The position numbers and the translations under genes are program-made. 64,000 bases of DNA from Nakamurella panacisegetis (GTDB taxonomy: Bacteria; Actinomycetota; Actinomycetes; Mycobacteriales; Nakamurellaceae). Position 1 is the stretch's first letter, and every line of letters begins with the position of its first letter. Shown here one piece after another: positions 9,118 to 17,996 of this stretch. The stretch covers positions 3,445,501 to 3,509,500 of the forward strand of contig NZ_LT629710.1 in assembly GCF_900104535.1 (NCBI RefSeq), in the 5' to 3' direction. Under the pieces are notes generated by a model that searched no databases, was not told the DNA's origin, and saw only the letters and a program-made list of their open reading frames with translations.

Positions 9118-9462
9118 ATGGACGAAGCGGACCGGGCCGAACTCCGGGCTCGTGCCGATCAGGGTGATCGCGACGCCATCGACGAGCTGGTGGAACATGC
9201 CGCCGAACAAGGTGACACGGCTGAGCTCCGGCGTCTGGCCGACGCTGGTTCTTCCGACGCGGTCGATGAGCTGGTCCAGCTCGCGGCGGAGCGCGGCGAC
9301 GTCGCCGAACTCCGCCGGCTGGCTGATCTCGGCTATCCCGACGCCGTCGACCAGCTGATCGAATCGGCGGCCGAGCTGGGCGATCTCGGCGAGCTGCAGC
9401 GCCTGGCCGATGCCGGAAACCGCGCCGCGGCGGAACAGTTGGCCGAACTCACCGCGGAATGA
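9118..9462 (+). CDS. small helical repeat protein (four 28-residue repeats)
   Basis: The 114-residue protein consists almost entirely of four tandem 28-residue repeats of the form AELRRLADAG.sDAvDELVqLA and AERGDv, the last copy being shorter. Each repeat predicts two short helices, so the protein should form a small alpha solenoid comparable to Sel1, HEAT or ankyrin stacks. It has 30 or more acidic residues and no cysteine, signal peptide or membrane segment, so a cytoplasmic protein-interaction role is likely. GGAGG sits 7 bases before the ATG. I do not recognise a characterised homologue. It is convergent with the LacI gene, with a shared hairpin between them. Confidence 0.75.
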   Translation: MDEADRAELRARADQGDRDAIDELVEHAAEQGDTAELRRLADAGSSDAVDELVQLAAERGDVAELRRLADLGYPDAVDQLIESAAELGDLGELQRLADAGNRAAAEQLAELTAE

Positions 9463-9468
9463 CCGACG

Positions 9469-9488
9469 AGCCGGCGCCCGCGCCGGCT
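9469..9488. terminator. bidirectional hairpin between convergent genes
   Basis: AGCCGGCG and CGCCGGCT form an 8-bp stem around a 4-base loop, just after the repeat-protein gene and at the very end of the LacI gene. There is no U-tract, as is usual in high-GC actinobacteria. Confidence 0.45.
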
Positions 9489-10530
9489 AGCGGGCCGCGC
9501 CTTGCTCCAGTTCGTCTTCGTGATCGTCGACGGCTGGGCAGCCACATGATTCCCGGACGCGGAACAGCCCGGCCGGTCGTTCCGTTCGCGGCGGACCCCC
9601 GACTCCGTTGATCCGCTCCAGCAGCATCGTGACGGCTCGCTCCGCGATCTGCGCGATCGGCTGCGCGATCGCGGTGAGATGGGGGGAGAATACGTCGGCC
9701 CAATCGAAATCGTCGAACGCACCCAGAGCCATGTCCTCCGGGACCCGCATTCCCGCGCGCCGCAGGCCCCGCAACGCCCCGATCGTCATGTGGTTGTTCC
9801 CGATGACCAGAGCGGTCGGAGGTCGAGCCGAGGCCAACAGGCGTCGGACGGCCGCCTCGGCCTGCGGAGCGTCGGAATTCCCCTGCGCCAACAGGTCCTT
9901 GTCGAATCGGATTCCGTGAGCCCGAAGGGCTCGGCGATAGCCGTTGGTTCTCTCGATCGTCGTCTGGACCCCGGCCACGCCGGAAATCAACCCGATCCGC
10001 CGGTGCCCGTGTCCGATGAGGTGTTCGGTCAGCAAGGCCGTCGACCGGATGTTCTCCACGCCGATCTGATCGAAATCGTCGGCCGCGCAGCGGTCGACGA
10101 GGACGGACGGGACTTTGGTGTCGCGCAGGTACTTCAGGGCGGCACCGTCGCGACCGGTCACCGGGGCCAGGAGAATTCCGTCGACCCGACGTTGGTGCAG
10201 CGACCGAACAATGGCCAGCTCTTCCTTCGGGTCCTCGTGCGTATCGGCCAGCAGCAGGGTGTTGCCGGCCGCACGAACGGCGTTGTCGATTCCGGCGACC
10301 ATGTCGGCGAAGTAGAAGTTCGACACGGCGGACATGGCGAGCCCGATGGTGGCCGTGCTGGCCCCGGTCAGTGCCCGGGCCACCGGATTCACCATGAACC
10401 CGGTCTCCTCGATTGCCTCGAGAACCCTGGACTTGGTGTCCGGATTGATGAACCTGGTCTGGTTCACCACGTGCGAGACGGTGGACACCGACACGCCGGC
10501 CCGCCGGGCCACGTCCGCCATCGTCGTCAT
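9487..10530 (-). CDS. LacI family transcriptional regulator
   Basis: The 347-residue protein has the LacI DNA-binding head at residues 3-25, TMADVARRAGVSVSTVSHVV, with the hinge helix region NPVARALTG, followed by a periplasmic-binding-protein-like effector domain (TATIGLAMSAVSNFYFADMV, LLADTHEDPKEEL, IGHGHRRIGLISG, FDDFDWADVFSPHLTAI). The ATG at 10530 has GGAGG 6 bases upstream. It is divergent from a sugar ABC importer whose promoter region holds two LacI-type palindromes, so it very likely represses that operon and itself and is relieved by the transported sugar or a derivative. Confidence 0.92.
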   Translation of the reverse strand: MTTMADVARRAGVSVSTVSHVVNQTRFINPDTKSRVLEAIEETGFMVNPVARALTGASTATIGLAMSAVSNFYFADMVAGIDNAVRAAGNTLLLADTHEDPKEELAIVRSLHQRRVDGILLAPVTGRDGAALKYLRDTKVPSVLVDRCAADDFDQIGVENIRSTALLTEHLIGHGHRRIGLISGVAGVQTTIERTNGYRRALRAHGIRFDKDLLAQGNSDAPQAEAAVRRLLASARPPTALVIGNNHMTIGALRGLRRAGMRVPEDMALGAFDDFDWADVFSPHLTAIAQPIAQIAERAVTMLLERINGVGGPPRTERPAGLFRVRESCGCPAVDDHEDELEQGAAR

Positions 10531-10597
10531 TGACTGCCTCCGCCTCGGCCCGATCAAACCCACATCGATAATGGGCCAAACGGGCGAATTCCTCGAA

Positions 10598-10621
10598 GCA
10601 AGCGTTTGCGCAAGCGCTTGC
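10598..10621. promoter_or_regulatory. double LacI-type operator
   Basis: Two adjacent 12-bp boxes are visible: gcaagcgtttgc (10598-10609, near-palindrome) and gcaagcgcttgc (10610-10621, perfect palindrome). They match the CG-centred operators recognised by LacI/GalR regulators. They lie 68 bases upstream of the lacI-type gene and about 270 bases upstream of the binding-protein gene, in the divergent promoter region. The two boxes abut without spacer, so two dimers would sit on the same stretch one helical turn plus about 1.5 bp apart. Confidence 0.75.
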
Positions 10622-10891
10622 GCATGCCATCATAGCCTGGCTGTGATTCAAAGAACAGGCCGTATGGTCACAGCGCAGTCATAGCGCAGGCACCGGTTCA
10701 GTCGCTCGAGGAGGAGCAATGCACCCTGGTCTCCCTCTCGTGGGCCGGCGCGAACCGTTCCGGGGCGGAACTCACACGAATCCCGAGGTCTTCGGGCAGT
10801 ACCACCCGTGCGGCCTTCTCCCCAGGCTCCGCGCACCACGTCCCCTCGCCCCATCCGGACGCGAGAGGTCCACACCACAGGAGGACAAGCA

Positions 10892-11977
10892 ATGAAGCTC
10901 ACCGTCACTCGGGCCGCGATACTCGCGCTCGCGGTCACCACTTCGGTGTCGTTGGCCGCGTGCACCAAGAACAACAACTCGTCGAGTTCCAGCACGTCCA
11001 GCGCCGCGGCGGCGGCCTCCGCCGGGCCGGGTTCCTCCGGCTCGGCGTCGGCGGCCTCCGGCGGCGGGAGCACGGGAACGATCAAGATCGGGTTGGTCAC
11101 CAAGACCGACTCGAACCCGTATTTCGTGAAGCTGCGTGAGTCGGCGAAGGCTTTGGCGGCCACCCAGGGGGCCGAGGTGATCGCCCTGGCCGGCAAGTTC
11201 GACGGCGACAACGACGGACAGGTCACGGCCATCGAGAACCTGGTCCAGCAGGGCGTCAAGGGCATCATGATCACCCCGAGCAACTCGGCGGGCATCCTGA
11301 ACGCGCTCAAGGCGGCCCAGGCCAAGGGCATTCTGGTGATCGCGCTGGATTCGGAGACCACCCCGGTGGACGCCGTTCCGGCCACTTTTGCCACCGACAA
11401 CCTGCAGGCCGGTGTGATCCTCGGTAAGTACATCAAGGCCAAGATCGGCAGCACGGCGCCGAAGATCATCACCATGGATCTGGACCCGAGCGCGAGTGTC
11501 GGTATCCAGCGGCACAACGGGTTCCTGGAGGGCATGGGCCTTCCGGACGGCACGCCGCCGCAGGTGATCGGCAGTGCGTTGACCGCCGGTGACCAGACCA
11601 AGGCGCAGAGCGCGATGGAGAACCTGCTGCAGGCGCACCCGGATGTCAATGTCGTCTACTCGATCAACGAGCCGGCGGGACGTGGTGCCTACCAGGCCTT
11701 GACCGAAAAGGGTCTGCAGAGCAAGGTGATCGTGGGTTCGATCGACGGCAGCTGCTCGGGTGTCCAGTACGTGAAGGACGGTAAGTTCGCCGCCACCGTC
11801 ATGCAGTTTCCGAAGATCATGGCCGAGGACGGGGTGAAGGCGATCGTGACTTTTGCCAAGACCGGTACGAAGCCGAGCGGGGTCGTCAACACCGGCGCCA
11901 CGCTGATCACGGACAAGCCCATCGCGGGCATCGACTCGAAGGATTCCGCCTGGGGCCTGGCCAACTGCTGGGGATGA
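10892..11977 (+). CDS. sugar ABC transporter substrate-binding lipoprotein
   Basis: The 361-residue product has a lipoprotein signal peptide with lipobox LAAC (Cys24), a Ser/Ala-rich tether (residues 25-60) and a type I periplasmic binding fold: IKIGLVTKTDSNPYFVKLRES, GVKGIMITPSNSAGI, VIALDSETTP, GVILGKYIKAKIG and a C-terminal GSIDGSCSGVQYVKDGKF hinge region. It resembles ribose/fructose/xylose-type (CUT2) receptors. AGGAGG precedes the ATG. It would be anchored to the outer face of the membrane and pass sugar to the permease encoded downstream. The exact sugar cannot be read from the sequence. Confidence 0.92.
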   Translation: MKLTVTRAAILALAVTTSVSLAACTKNNNSSSSSTSSAAAAASAGPGSSGSASAASGGGSTGTIKIGLVTKTDSNPYFVKLRESAKALAATQGAEVIALAGKFDGDNDGQVTAIENLVQQGVKGIMITPSNSAGILNALKAAQAKGILVIALDSETTPVDAVPATFATDNLQAGVILGKYIKAKIGSTAPKIITMDLDPSASVGIQRHNGFLEGMGLPDGTPPQVIGSALTAGDQTKAQSAMENLLQAHPDVNVVYSINEPAGRGAYQALTEKGLQSKVIVGSIDGSCSGVQYVKDGKFAATVMQFPKIMAEDGVKAIVTFAKTGTKPSGVVNTGATLITDKPIAGIDSKDSAWGLANCWG

Positions 11978-12055
11978 TCCCGCGGGAAGTTCGCGCGGGA
12001 AGTTCGTGACTGAGCCGGTTCGGATCGAGTGCAGTTCGCCAAAGGAGGCGGCGGT

Positions 12056-13045
12056 ATGACAAGCATTGCTCCCCCGAGGGCCAGTGCGGGGGATCGCGCG
12101 AAGGAAATCTTCGCGCGGTCCCCAGCGTTGGGGCCGACGGCCGCGTTGATCATCGCGCTGGTGTTCTTCTCCATTGCCACCAGCACGTTCCTCAACCTTG
12201 ACAATTTCACGACCATCATTGCCCAGACGGTGGTGGTCAGTACCTTGGCGTTGGGTCAGACCCTGGTGATTCTGACGGCCGGTATCGACCTGGCCAACGG
12301 CGCCATCATGGTGTTCGCCACGGTCCTCATCGCGAAGCTGTCGATGCAGATGGCGTCGTCCCCGTCGGTGCTGATCGGTATCGGCGTGGCCGGCGCCGTG
12401 GCGGCGATCTCGGGTCTGCTGGTGACCAGGTTGCGGCTCCCACCGTTCATCGTCACCTTGGGCATGCTGGCTGTGGTCACGGCCGTTTCGGCTCTGTATA
12501 GCGGCGGTACCACCACCGACGTCAGCGGGGACAGCACGCTGACCCTGCTGGGCAAGCAGATCACCATCGGCTCGGTGAACATCAGCTACGGCACGGTGCT
12601 GGCGGCCATTTTGTTCGTCGTGATGTGGCTGGTGCTGGGGAAGACCGGCTGGGGTCGGCACGTCTACGCGGTCGGCAACGACTCCGAGGCCGCCCGTCTG
12701 TGCGGCATCAACGTCAAGAAGATCCTGTTGTCGGTCTACGTCGTGGCCGGGATCATCTACGGAATTGCCGCCTGGATGGCATTGGGGCGCAGCCCTTCTG
12801 CGGATCCCAACGCCTTCCAGACCGGCAACCTGGACTCCATCACGGCCGTCGTCATCGGCGGGACGTCCCTGTTCGGCGGACGCGGCGGTGTGGTCGGGAC
12901 CATCGTCGGCGCCCTGATCGTCTCGGTCTTGCGGAACGGGCTCACGGCCATGCAGATCGATTCCAACTACCAGAACCTGGCCACCGGCGTGCTGGTCATT
13001 GCTGCAGTCGCCTTCGATCAGCTCACCCGTAGGAGGAGCTCATGA
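12056..13045 (+). CDS. sugar ABC transporter permease (CUT2 type)
   Basis: The 329-residue protein is a polytopic membrane protein of the ribose/xylose/AI-2 permease family. After a cytoplasmic N-terminus it has about eight to ten hydrophobic helices and the family motifs AGIDLANGAIM, LPPFIVTLGML, GRHVYAVGNDSEAARLCGIN (the ATPase-contacting loop) and SITAVVIGGTSLFGGRGGVVGTIVGALI. AAAGGAGG lies upstream of the ATG at 12056; an earlier in-frame ATG at 12029 has no site. It ends in a 4-base ATGA overlap with the ATPase gene, so translation is coupled. Confidence 0.92.
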   Translation: MTSIAPPRASAGDRAKEIFARSPALGPTAALIIALVFFSIATSTFLNLDNFTTIIAQTVVVSTLALGQTLVILTAGIDLANGAIMVFATVLIAKLSMQMASSPSVLIGIGVAGAVAAISGLLVTRLRLPPFIVTLGMLAVVTAVSALYSGGTTTDVSGDSTLTLLGKQITIGSVNISYGTVLAAILFVVMWLVLGKTGWGRHVYAVGNDSEAARLCGINVKKILLSVYVVAGIIYGIAAWMALGRSPSADPNAFQTGNLDSITAVVIGGTSLFGGRGGVVGTIVGALIVSVLRNGLTAMQIDSNYQNLATGVLVIAAVAFDQLTRRRSS

Positions 13046-13923
13046 GCCCCGCAGCCGCAACGACCATCGCCCAATCGCCGACGGCCGGCCCGGCCCGAGG
13101 GCCGGCCGGCGTGGTTCCGGTCCTGGCGGCCCGCTCGATCGTCAAACGCTACGGAAAGGTCACCGCGGTACGGGAGTCGGATTTCGACCTCTTCCCGGGG
13201 GAGGTACTCGCGGTCGTGGGCGACAACGGCGCCGGCAAGTCGAGCATCATCAAGGCGATGACCGGCGCGGTGCTGCCCGATTCCGGACACGTCTACCTCG
13301 ACGGTGAGGAGATCAGGTTCTCCAGCCCCAACGAGGCACGCAAGCGCGGAATCGAAACCGTCTACCAGACCCTCGCGGTGGCCCCGGCGCTCGACATCGC
13401 CACGAACCTGTTCCTCGGACGGGAGATCCGCCGGGGCGGTGTCCTGGGCAAGATGCGTTTCCTGGACAAGAAGGCGATGCGAGACGAGGCCAAGGCCCAG
13501 CTCGACTCGCTGGGTATCGCGACCGTTCAGGACATCACCGTCCCGGTGGAGAATCTCTCCGGTGGGCAACGGCAGGCGGTTGCGGTGGCCCGGGCGGCGA
13601 TGTTCGGGACGAAACTGGTCATCCTGGACGAGCCGACGGCGGCGCTGGGGGTCAAGGAAACCGCGAATGTGCTGGATCTGATCAAGCGCATCTCGGCTCG
13701 TGGTCTCCCGGTCATCCTGATCAGCCACGACATGCCGGCCATCTTCGAGGTGGCGGATCGGATCCACGTCCACCGCCTGGGACGACGAGTGGGTGTGGTG
13801 GATCCCAAGGAGATCACCATGTCCGACGCCGTCGCCTTCATCACCGGCGCCCTGGAGATCCCGCAGGAAGGACAAGTGGCGCAGCACTACCACGAACACA
13901 CCAAGGGTGAGATCAGCAACTGA
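13042..13923 (+). CDS. sugar ABC transporter ATP-binding protein
   Basis: The 293-residue ATPase has a single nucleotide-binding domain: Walker A GDNGAGKSS, Q-loop VYQTLAVAP, signature LSGGQRQAVAVARA, Walker B LVILDEPTAAL and switch histidine ISHD. Many CUT2 systems (RbsA, XylG) have two fused ATPase domains; a single domain is the arrangement seen in FrcA-type importers, so it should work as a homodimer. About 30 residues of Ala/Pro-rich extension precede the domain. Translationally coupled to the permease. A strong hairpin follows 16 bases after the stop. Confidence 0.92.
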   Translation: MSPAAATTIAQSPTAGPARGPAGVVPVLAARSIVKRYGKVTAVRESDFDLFPGEVLAVVGDNGAGKSSIIKAMTGAVLPDSGHVYLDGEEIRFSSPNEARKRGIETVYQTLAVAPALDIATNLFLGREIRRGGVLGKMRFLDKKAMRDEAKAQLDSLGIATVQDITVPVENLSGGQRQAVAVARAAMFGTKLVILDEPTAALGVKETANVLDLIKRISARGLPVILISHDMPAIFEVADRIHVHRLGRRVGVVDPKEITMSDAVAFITGALEIPQEGQVAQHYHEHTKGEISN

Positions 13924-13939
13924 CCTGCGGCAGGCCGTC

Positions 13940-13969
13940 GGCCCCGAATCCCGGACGGGATTCGGGGCC
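13940..13969 (+). terminator. hairpin ending the sugar ABC operon
   Basis: A perfect 13-bp stem (ggccccgaatccc at 13940-13952 pairing with 13957-13969) closes on a GGAC loop 16 bases after the ATPase stop codon. It is one of the strongest hairpins in the window. A short T-containing stretch follows. Confidence 0.75.
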
Positions 13970-14017
13970 GATGCTGTCTTGGCCGAGAAGTGCTCCGCGG
14001 CCATCGACCTCGGTGAG

Positions 14018-14577
14018 TCAGTTGACGGGGTTCCATCCGTCGGCCCCGGCCAGGTAGGTCTGCGCCGTGTAGTTCGCCTGGTAACTGGTGGCGGTCGGAT
14101 CCCCGTGCTGGACGCACTGGCCTTAAAACCGGCGGGCGTGCTCGGTGCGGTCGAGTCCACTGTCTTGACGGTCTGAACGCTGGACGGCTTCGACACATTG
14201 CCCGTCTTGTCCTGCGATGCGACGGCGTAGTACAGCGTGGTGCCGGTCGTCGCGGACGGGTCGGTGAAGGTGGTTCCGGCGACGGTGGCAATGGTGCTGG
14301 TGCCGGGGAGGATCGTCTTGCTCGTCGAGCGGTACACGACGTACGAGGCCAGATCGGAGGTCGACACCTTTCCCCAGCTGATCACGGTGCCCACGCCGCC
14401 GAAGTAGTCGGCGTTCAGGCTTCCCGGCACAGAGGGGGGAGTGGTGTCGGCGGCGGCTCGGGCCGGAACGACAAAGGTCAGTCCCAGGACGATGACCGCG
14501 GCCGCACTCGCCGTCAGTCGGGCGATCCTCCGACGGGGAGAGGGGCTCGTGGCATGGCGAGGCAGGGCAGCACGCAT
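14018..14577 (-). pseudogene. secreted fibronectin-III-like protein, frameshifted near its 3' end
   Basis: From the ATG at 14577 the frame encodes a signal peptide (RRR, then ASAAAVIVLGLTFVV, cleavage near ARAA) and a fibronectin type III-like module: DTTPPSVPGSLNADYFGG, VISWGKVSTSDLASYVVYRS, TLYYAVASQDKTGNVSKPS, and the linker DSTAPSTPAGFKA. At about 14112-14124 the coding sense moves to another frame, which reads CVQHGDP, YTAQTYLAG and DGWNPVN to a stop at 14018. That tail resembles a small carbohydrate-binding module. The two halves differ by one base in phase. The gene is either broken or the base call is wrong. The start may alternatively lie at 14637. Confidence 0.6.
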
Positions 14578-14874
14578 TGACAAGGATCCGTTCGGGCGTG
14601 GTTCGAAATCTCCGAAACAGTGCTGCTCGCCCCACATCGCCGGGAGAGGTCACTGGCAGTAGTCGGAGGCCATCCGACATTCCCCGATTTGTTCAACGGA
14701 TTCATCAATTCGGCGTGGCTACCCGGATGGCGTATCACTCCATGGAGTCGCTTGGCCTCGGCGTGGGCGGGCCGGTGCTGACCGTCGACCGCGATATCGA
14801 CCTGGTCAGGCATCGTGATGAAGATTCCCGGGGATGGACACCGTAGGCTGACCCAAACGGGGAGCGATGGTCGG

Positions 14875-16338
14875 ATGCGGGGACAGGTGGACGATCTTCA
14901 GCAGGCCTCGCTCCTCGATCCGTTCCGTTCGGCCGTCAGGCTCATTTCGGGTATCCACAGCCACCGGGAGCTGACCGACACGGTTCAGGCGGTGGTCGAC
15001 GCAGTCGTCGAGACGGTCGGCTTCGCCGTAGCAGTGGTCAGCGTGGTCGGCCCAAGTGGTCGGATGCGCACGATCGCGGTGGCCGGCAGCGCATCGGCAC
15101 GATTGGAGCTCCTCGGGGTCGAGCGACCGTTGTCGACCTATCAGGCCGAGTTCGATGTGGCCGATCATTGGGGCTCCTTGCGATTCGTGCCCTGGGATCG
15201 AGCTCCGGATGCGCACGCGCTGGGCTGGGTGCCAGAGGTTCCCGTCTCGCCGGATGTCGATGCCTGGCACCCGATGGATGCCCTCTTCGCGCCGCTGCGA
15301 TCGTCCGACGGCGAGCTGATCGGTGTCCTGTCCGTCGACCTGCCGGTCAGTGGTCGCCGCCCGGCTCCACCGCAGCGAGAGCTGCTTGAGCTGCTGGCCG
15401 TCCAGGCCGGCATCGCGGTCGACAATGCGAGGCTGACCGAACGCCTGCGGGCCGGCGAGGAAATCTTCCGCGAGGCTTTCGACCGCACTGCCACCGGTAT
15501 GGCGTTGTTGCACGTCCGGGAGGACAAGGCGGACCAGTACCTGAGAGTGAACCCGGCGTTCTGCCGTCTACTGGGCTATTCGGTCGAGGAGCTGCTTCAG
15601 CTGGATCCGGCCGAGGTGACCCACCCCGACGATAAAGAGGAGGACGCGCACCTGGTTTCGGACCTGATCGCCGGTCGAGTGGATGTGTATCAGCGCGACA
15701 AGCGATACCTGCACCGTATGGACGAACCGGTCTGGGTGAGCGTTTCCGCCACCATCGCGCGCACGGCCGAGGGCCGCCCCCTGTGTGCGGTGCTGCAGAT
15801 CGAGGACATCTCGGCGCGGCGCGCGACGTTGGAAAGGCTCGAACATCTGGCCCGCCACGATCCGCTGACCGACCTGCCCAATCGATCCGTGTTGACGGAG
15901 AGGCTGCGCCAGGCGGCTACCCTGGCCCACCGAGACGGCGTTGTCGGCTCGGCGCTGTTCATCGACCTGGACGGCTTCAAGCGCATCAACGACCAGCACG
16001 GCCATCGGATGGGTGATCACGTCCTGGTGACGGTCGGGCAACGCATCCGGGCCACCGTCCGGGAGGCCGACGTGGTGGGTCGATGGGGCGGCGACGAGTT
16101 CGTCGTCGTGGCGAACGACCTGGACCCGATCCAGGCGCAGGTTCTGGCCGAACGGATCGCAGCGGCGGTGGCCGAGCCGATCACCGACCTGGACATCTCG
16201 GTCAGCGTGCGGGTGAGCATCGGAATCGGGCCGATTCCGATCGAAGGCGGCGACGTCGCGCACATCCTGGACCAGGCCGATCACTCCATGTACAAGGAAA
16301 AGCCCAAGGGGGAGCGCCCGACGGACGGCCTGCGGTAG
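14875..16338 (+). CDS. diguanylate cyclase with GAF and PAS domains
   Basis: The 487-residue protein has an N-terminal GAF-type sensor (about residues 20-195, with DALFAPLRSSDGELIGVLSVD), a PAS domain (about 205-320, FREAFDRTATGMALLHV and NPAFCRLLGYSVEELL) and a GGDEF domain (about 330-480). The active site RWGGDEF is intact and an RxxD inhibitory site (READ) stands five residues before it, so the enzyme should make cyclic di-GMP and be product-inhibited. There is no EAL domain or membrane segment. The start at 14875 has GGGGAG upstream; an in-frame ATG at 14815 is an alternative. It is divergent from the secreted-protein remnant. Confidence 0.9.
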   Translation: MRGQVDDLQQASLLDPFRSAVRLISGIHSHRELTDTVQAVVDAVVETVGFAVAVVSVVGPSGRMRTIAVAGSASARLELLGVERPLSTYQAEFDVADHWGSLRFVPWDRAPDAHALGWVPEVPVSPDVDAWHPMDALFAPLRSSDGELIGVLSVDLPVSGRRPAPPQRELLELLAVQAGIAVDNARLTERLRAGEEIFREAFDRTATGMALLHVREDKADQYLRVNPAFCRLLGYSVEELLQLDPAEVTHPDDKEEDAHLVSDLIAGRVDVYQRDKRYLHRMDEPVWVSVSATIARTAEGRPLCAVLQIEDISARRATLERLEHLARHDPLTDLPNRSVLTERLRQAATLAHRDGVVGSALFIDLDGFKRINDQHGHRMGDHVLVTVGQRIRATVREADVVGRWGGDEFVVVANDLDPIQAQVLAERIAAAVAEPITDLDISVSVRVSIGIGPIPIEGGDVAHILDQADHSMYKEKPKGERPTDGLR

Positions 16339-16496
16339 CGGTTCGGGGAACGGGCTTTGCCCGATCGGCGCCCAAGTGACCAGAAGGGGGTTCTGTCGAC
16401 TCGTTGCGCACACCGGCGTGCACGTGGCGTCGCTTCCGCCCCCCCGGTCCGTGCCGCAACAAGCGGCGCGGGGTGATCCCGTAGGGGCGATGTAGG

Positions 16497-17879
16497 TCAG
16501 GGGCTGACGATGGTGAACTTCTCCCACGCTCCGACAGCGGTCCGGTTGGCGATCAGCGGCCGTGTGCCGGCCAGCTCGGCGGTGACGTAGCGACCGTTGA
16601 CCGCGGCGCGGAGGGCCACGGTTTTGTCGGGCTGGGGCACGATGGTGAAGGTTTCCCACAGTCCGACCGCGGTCCGGTTGGCGATGAGCGGCACGGTGCC
16701 GGCCCGATCGGCACACACGAAGCGGTTGTCGGCGTGCGCCCGCAAGGCGACCTGGGTGGTGCCGACGCTGATGAGGTCGAACTGTTCCCACTGGCCGATT
16801 GCCGTCCGGTTGGCAATCAGTGCCGCTGCGCCTCCCGATTCCGCGGTGACGAACCGGCCGTTGACGGCCGCCCGCAGGCTGATCACCCGCGTCTGCTGGA
16901 GCGGCGGGATAGGGACGCCGTCGGCGAAAGAGACCAACGCTTGATGGTCGCCGTTGAACCTCTCCTGATCGCCGGGGAACACACCGGAATCTGCGAACTG
17001 CCAGAAGTTGTAGCTTCCCCAGCTGGCGGGCAGGGGGTACGGGGATCCGGAGTAGTTGGCGATGGACAGGCTTTCCTTCGCGAAAGCCCCGGAGTTCCCG
17101 GTGCAAGTCGTCCACCAGTCGGTGGTGGTGTAGATGTCGGGCGAGCGGCCGGTCAGCGTCCGATATTCGAAGTCGAACGAGGCCAGCCAATTCACCATCT
17201 GCGACTGGGTGAGACCGAAACATTCAGCACCGTATGGGTTGTACTCGATGTCGAGCATCCCGGGCAGGGTGCGGCCATCTGCCGTCCAACCCCCGCCGTT
17301 GGCAACGAAGTAGTCCGCTTGCGTGGCGCCGGTGGAGTTGTCGGGGATGGCGAAGTGGTAGGCGCCCCGCTCCAGGCCGGCCGAATAGGACCCGTTGTAC
17401 TGCTGGGCGAAGTAGCCGCTGCGATAGCCGGTGCCCTCCGTCGCTTTCACATATGCGAAGGTCGCGCCCTCGGCGACCACCTGACTCCAGAACACGTTGC
17501 CCTGGTAGCCGGACACGTCCACACCGGGTTCGGTCGGCCCGGAGGTGGTCAGCGCCCCGGTCCGCGGTATCCGCGACAGGGGACCGGTGTTCACGGACCG
17601 ACCGGCCCCGGGTCTCGTGCCCTCCAGCACGGGGTGGCTGAGGACTTCGGGTTCGCCTGGATGGGCCGTCCGCGCGTTCGCGGCGAAACGGGTTCGGGCC
17701 CGCTCCATCTGTTCGTCGATCCCCACGGGCGTGACGGTGGTCGAGGCGACCGCAGATGCCGGGTGCACCCACGAGGCGGCGGCGTTTGCGACTCCCGGGC
17801 CGAAGTACAGGCTCCCGAGCATGACCGCCAGAACGGCGACTCCTGACGATGCCGCCCTTCGTGCGAGGTGGATACCCAC
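16497..17879 (-). CDS. secreted GH25 lysozyme with C-terminal beta-trefoil
   Basis: The 460-residue product starts at a GTG with AAGGA upstream and has a signal peptide (cleavage near VANAAA). After a linker, residues about 118-325 form a glycoside hydrolase 25 (Chalaropsis-type muramidase) domain: PGVDVSGYQG with the catalytic aspartate, FAYVKATEGTGY, GAYHFAIPD and the LDIEYN DxE motif. The last 125 residues are three tandem repeats of about 43 residues (VALRAAVNGRYVTAE, then LIANRTAVGAWEKFTIV), each one lobe of a fascin-like beta-trefoil, probably a sugar-binding module. Likely role: cleavage of peptidoglycan outside the cell, either in wall remodelling or against other bacteria. Confidence 0.9.
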   Translation of the reverse strand: MGIHLARRAASSGVAVLAVMLGSLYFGPGVANAAASWVHPASAVASTTVTPVGIDEQMERARTRFAANARTAHPGEPEVLSHPVLEGTRPGAGRSVNTGPLSRIPRTGALTTSGPTEPGVDVSGYQGNVFWSQVVAEGATFAYVKATEGTGYRSGYFAQQYNGSYSAGLERGAYHFAIPDNSTGATQADYFVANGGGWTADGRTLPGMLDIEYNPYGAECFGLTQSQMVNWLASFDFEYRTLTGRSPDIYTTTDWWTTCTGNSGAFAKESLSIANYSGSPYPLPASWGSYNFWQFADSGVFPGDQERFNGDHQALVSFADGVPIPPLQQTRVISLRAAVNGRFVTAESGGAAALIANRTAIGQWEQFDLISVGTTQVALRAHADNRFVCADRAGTVPLIANRTAVGLWETFTIVPQPDKTVALRAAVNGRYVTAELAGTRPLIANRTAVGAWEKFTIVSP

Positions 17880-17996
17880 AACGAGTTCCTTTCATCACGC
17901 CACTGACTCCACGCAAGGAACCGTTCGGGTCTGACAGTACGTGGTTGCACGATAACAGTGGGTAACCGTGATGGAAAGGGCGGTAGATGTGCCGGG

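Noticed and set aside
15568-17223. 551-codon minus-strand frame running from the GGDEF gene into the lysozyme gene
   Set aside because: It crosses two convincing genes in the wrong register and has no recognisable domain.
17880-17996. Possible cyclic-di-AMP (ydaO-type) riboswitch before the cell-wall hydrolase gene
   Set aside because: The gap is only 117 bases, too short for that riboswitch, and the conserved core motifs are not visible.
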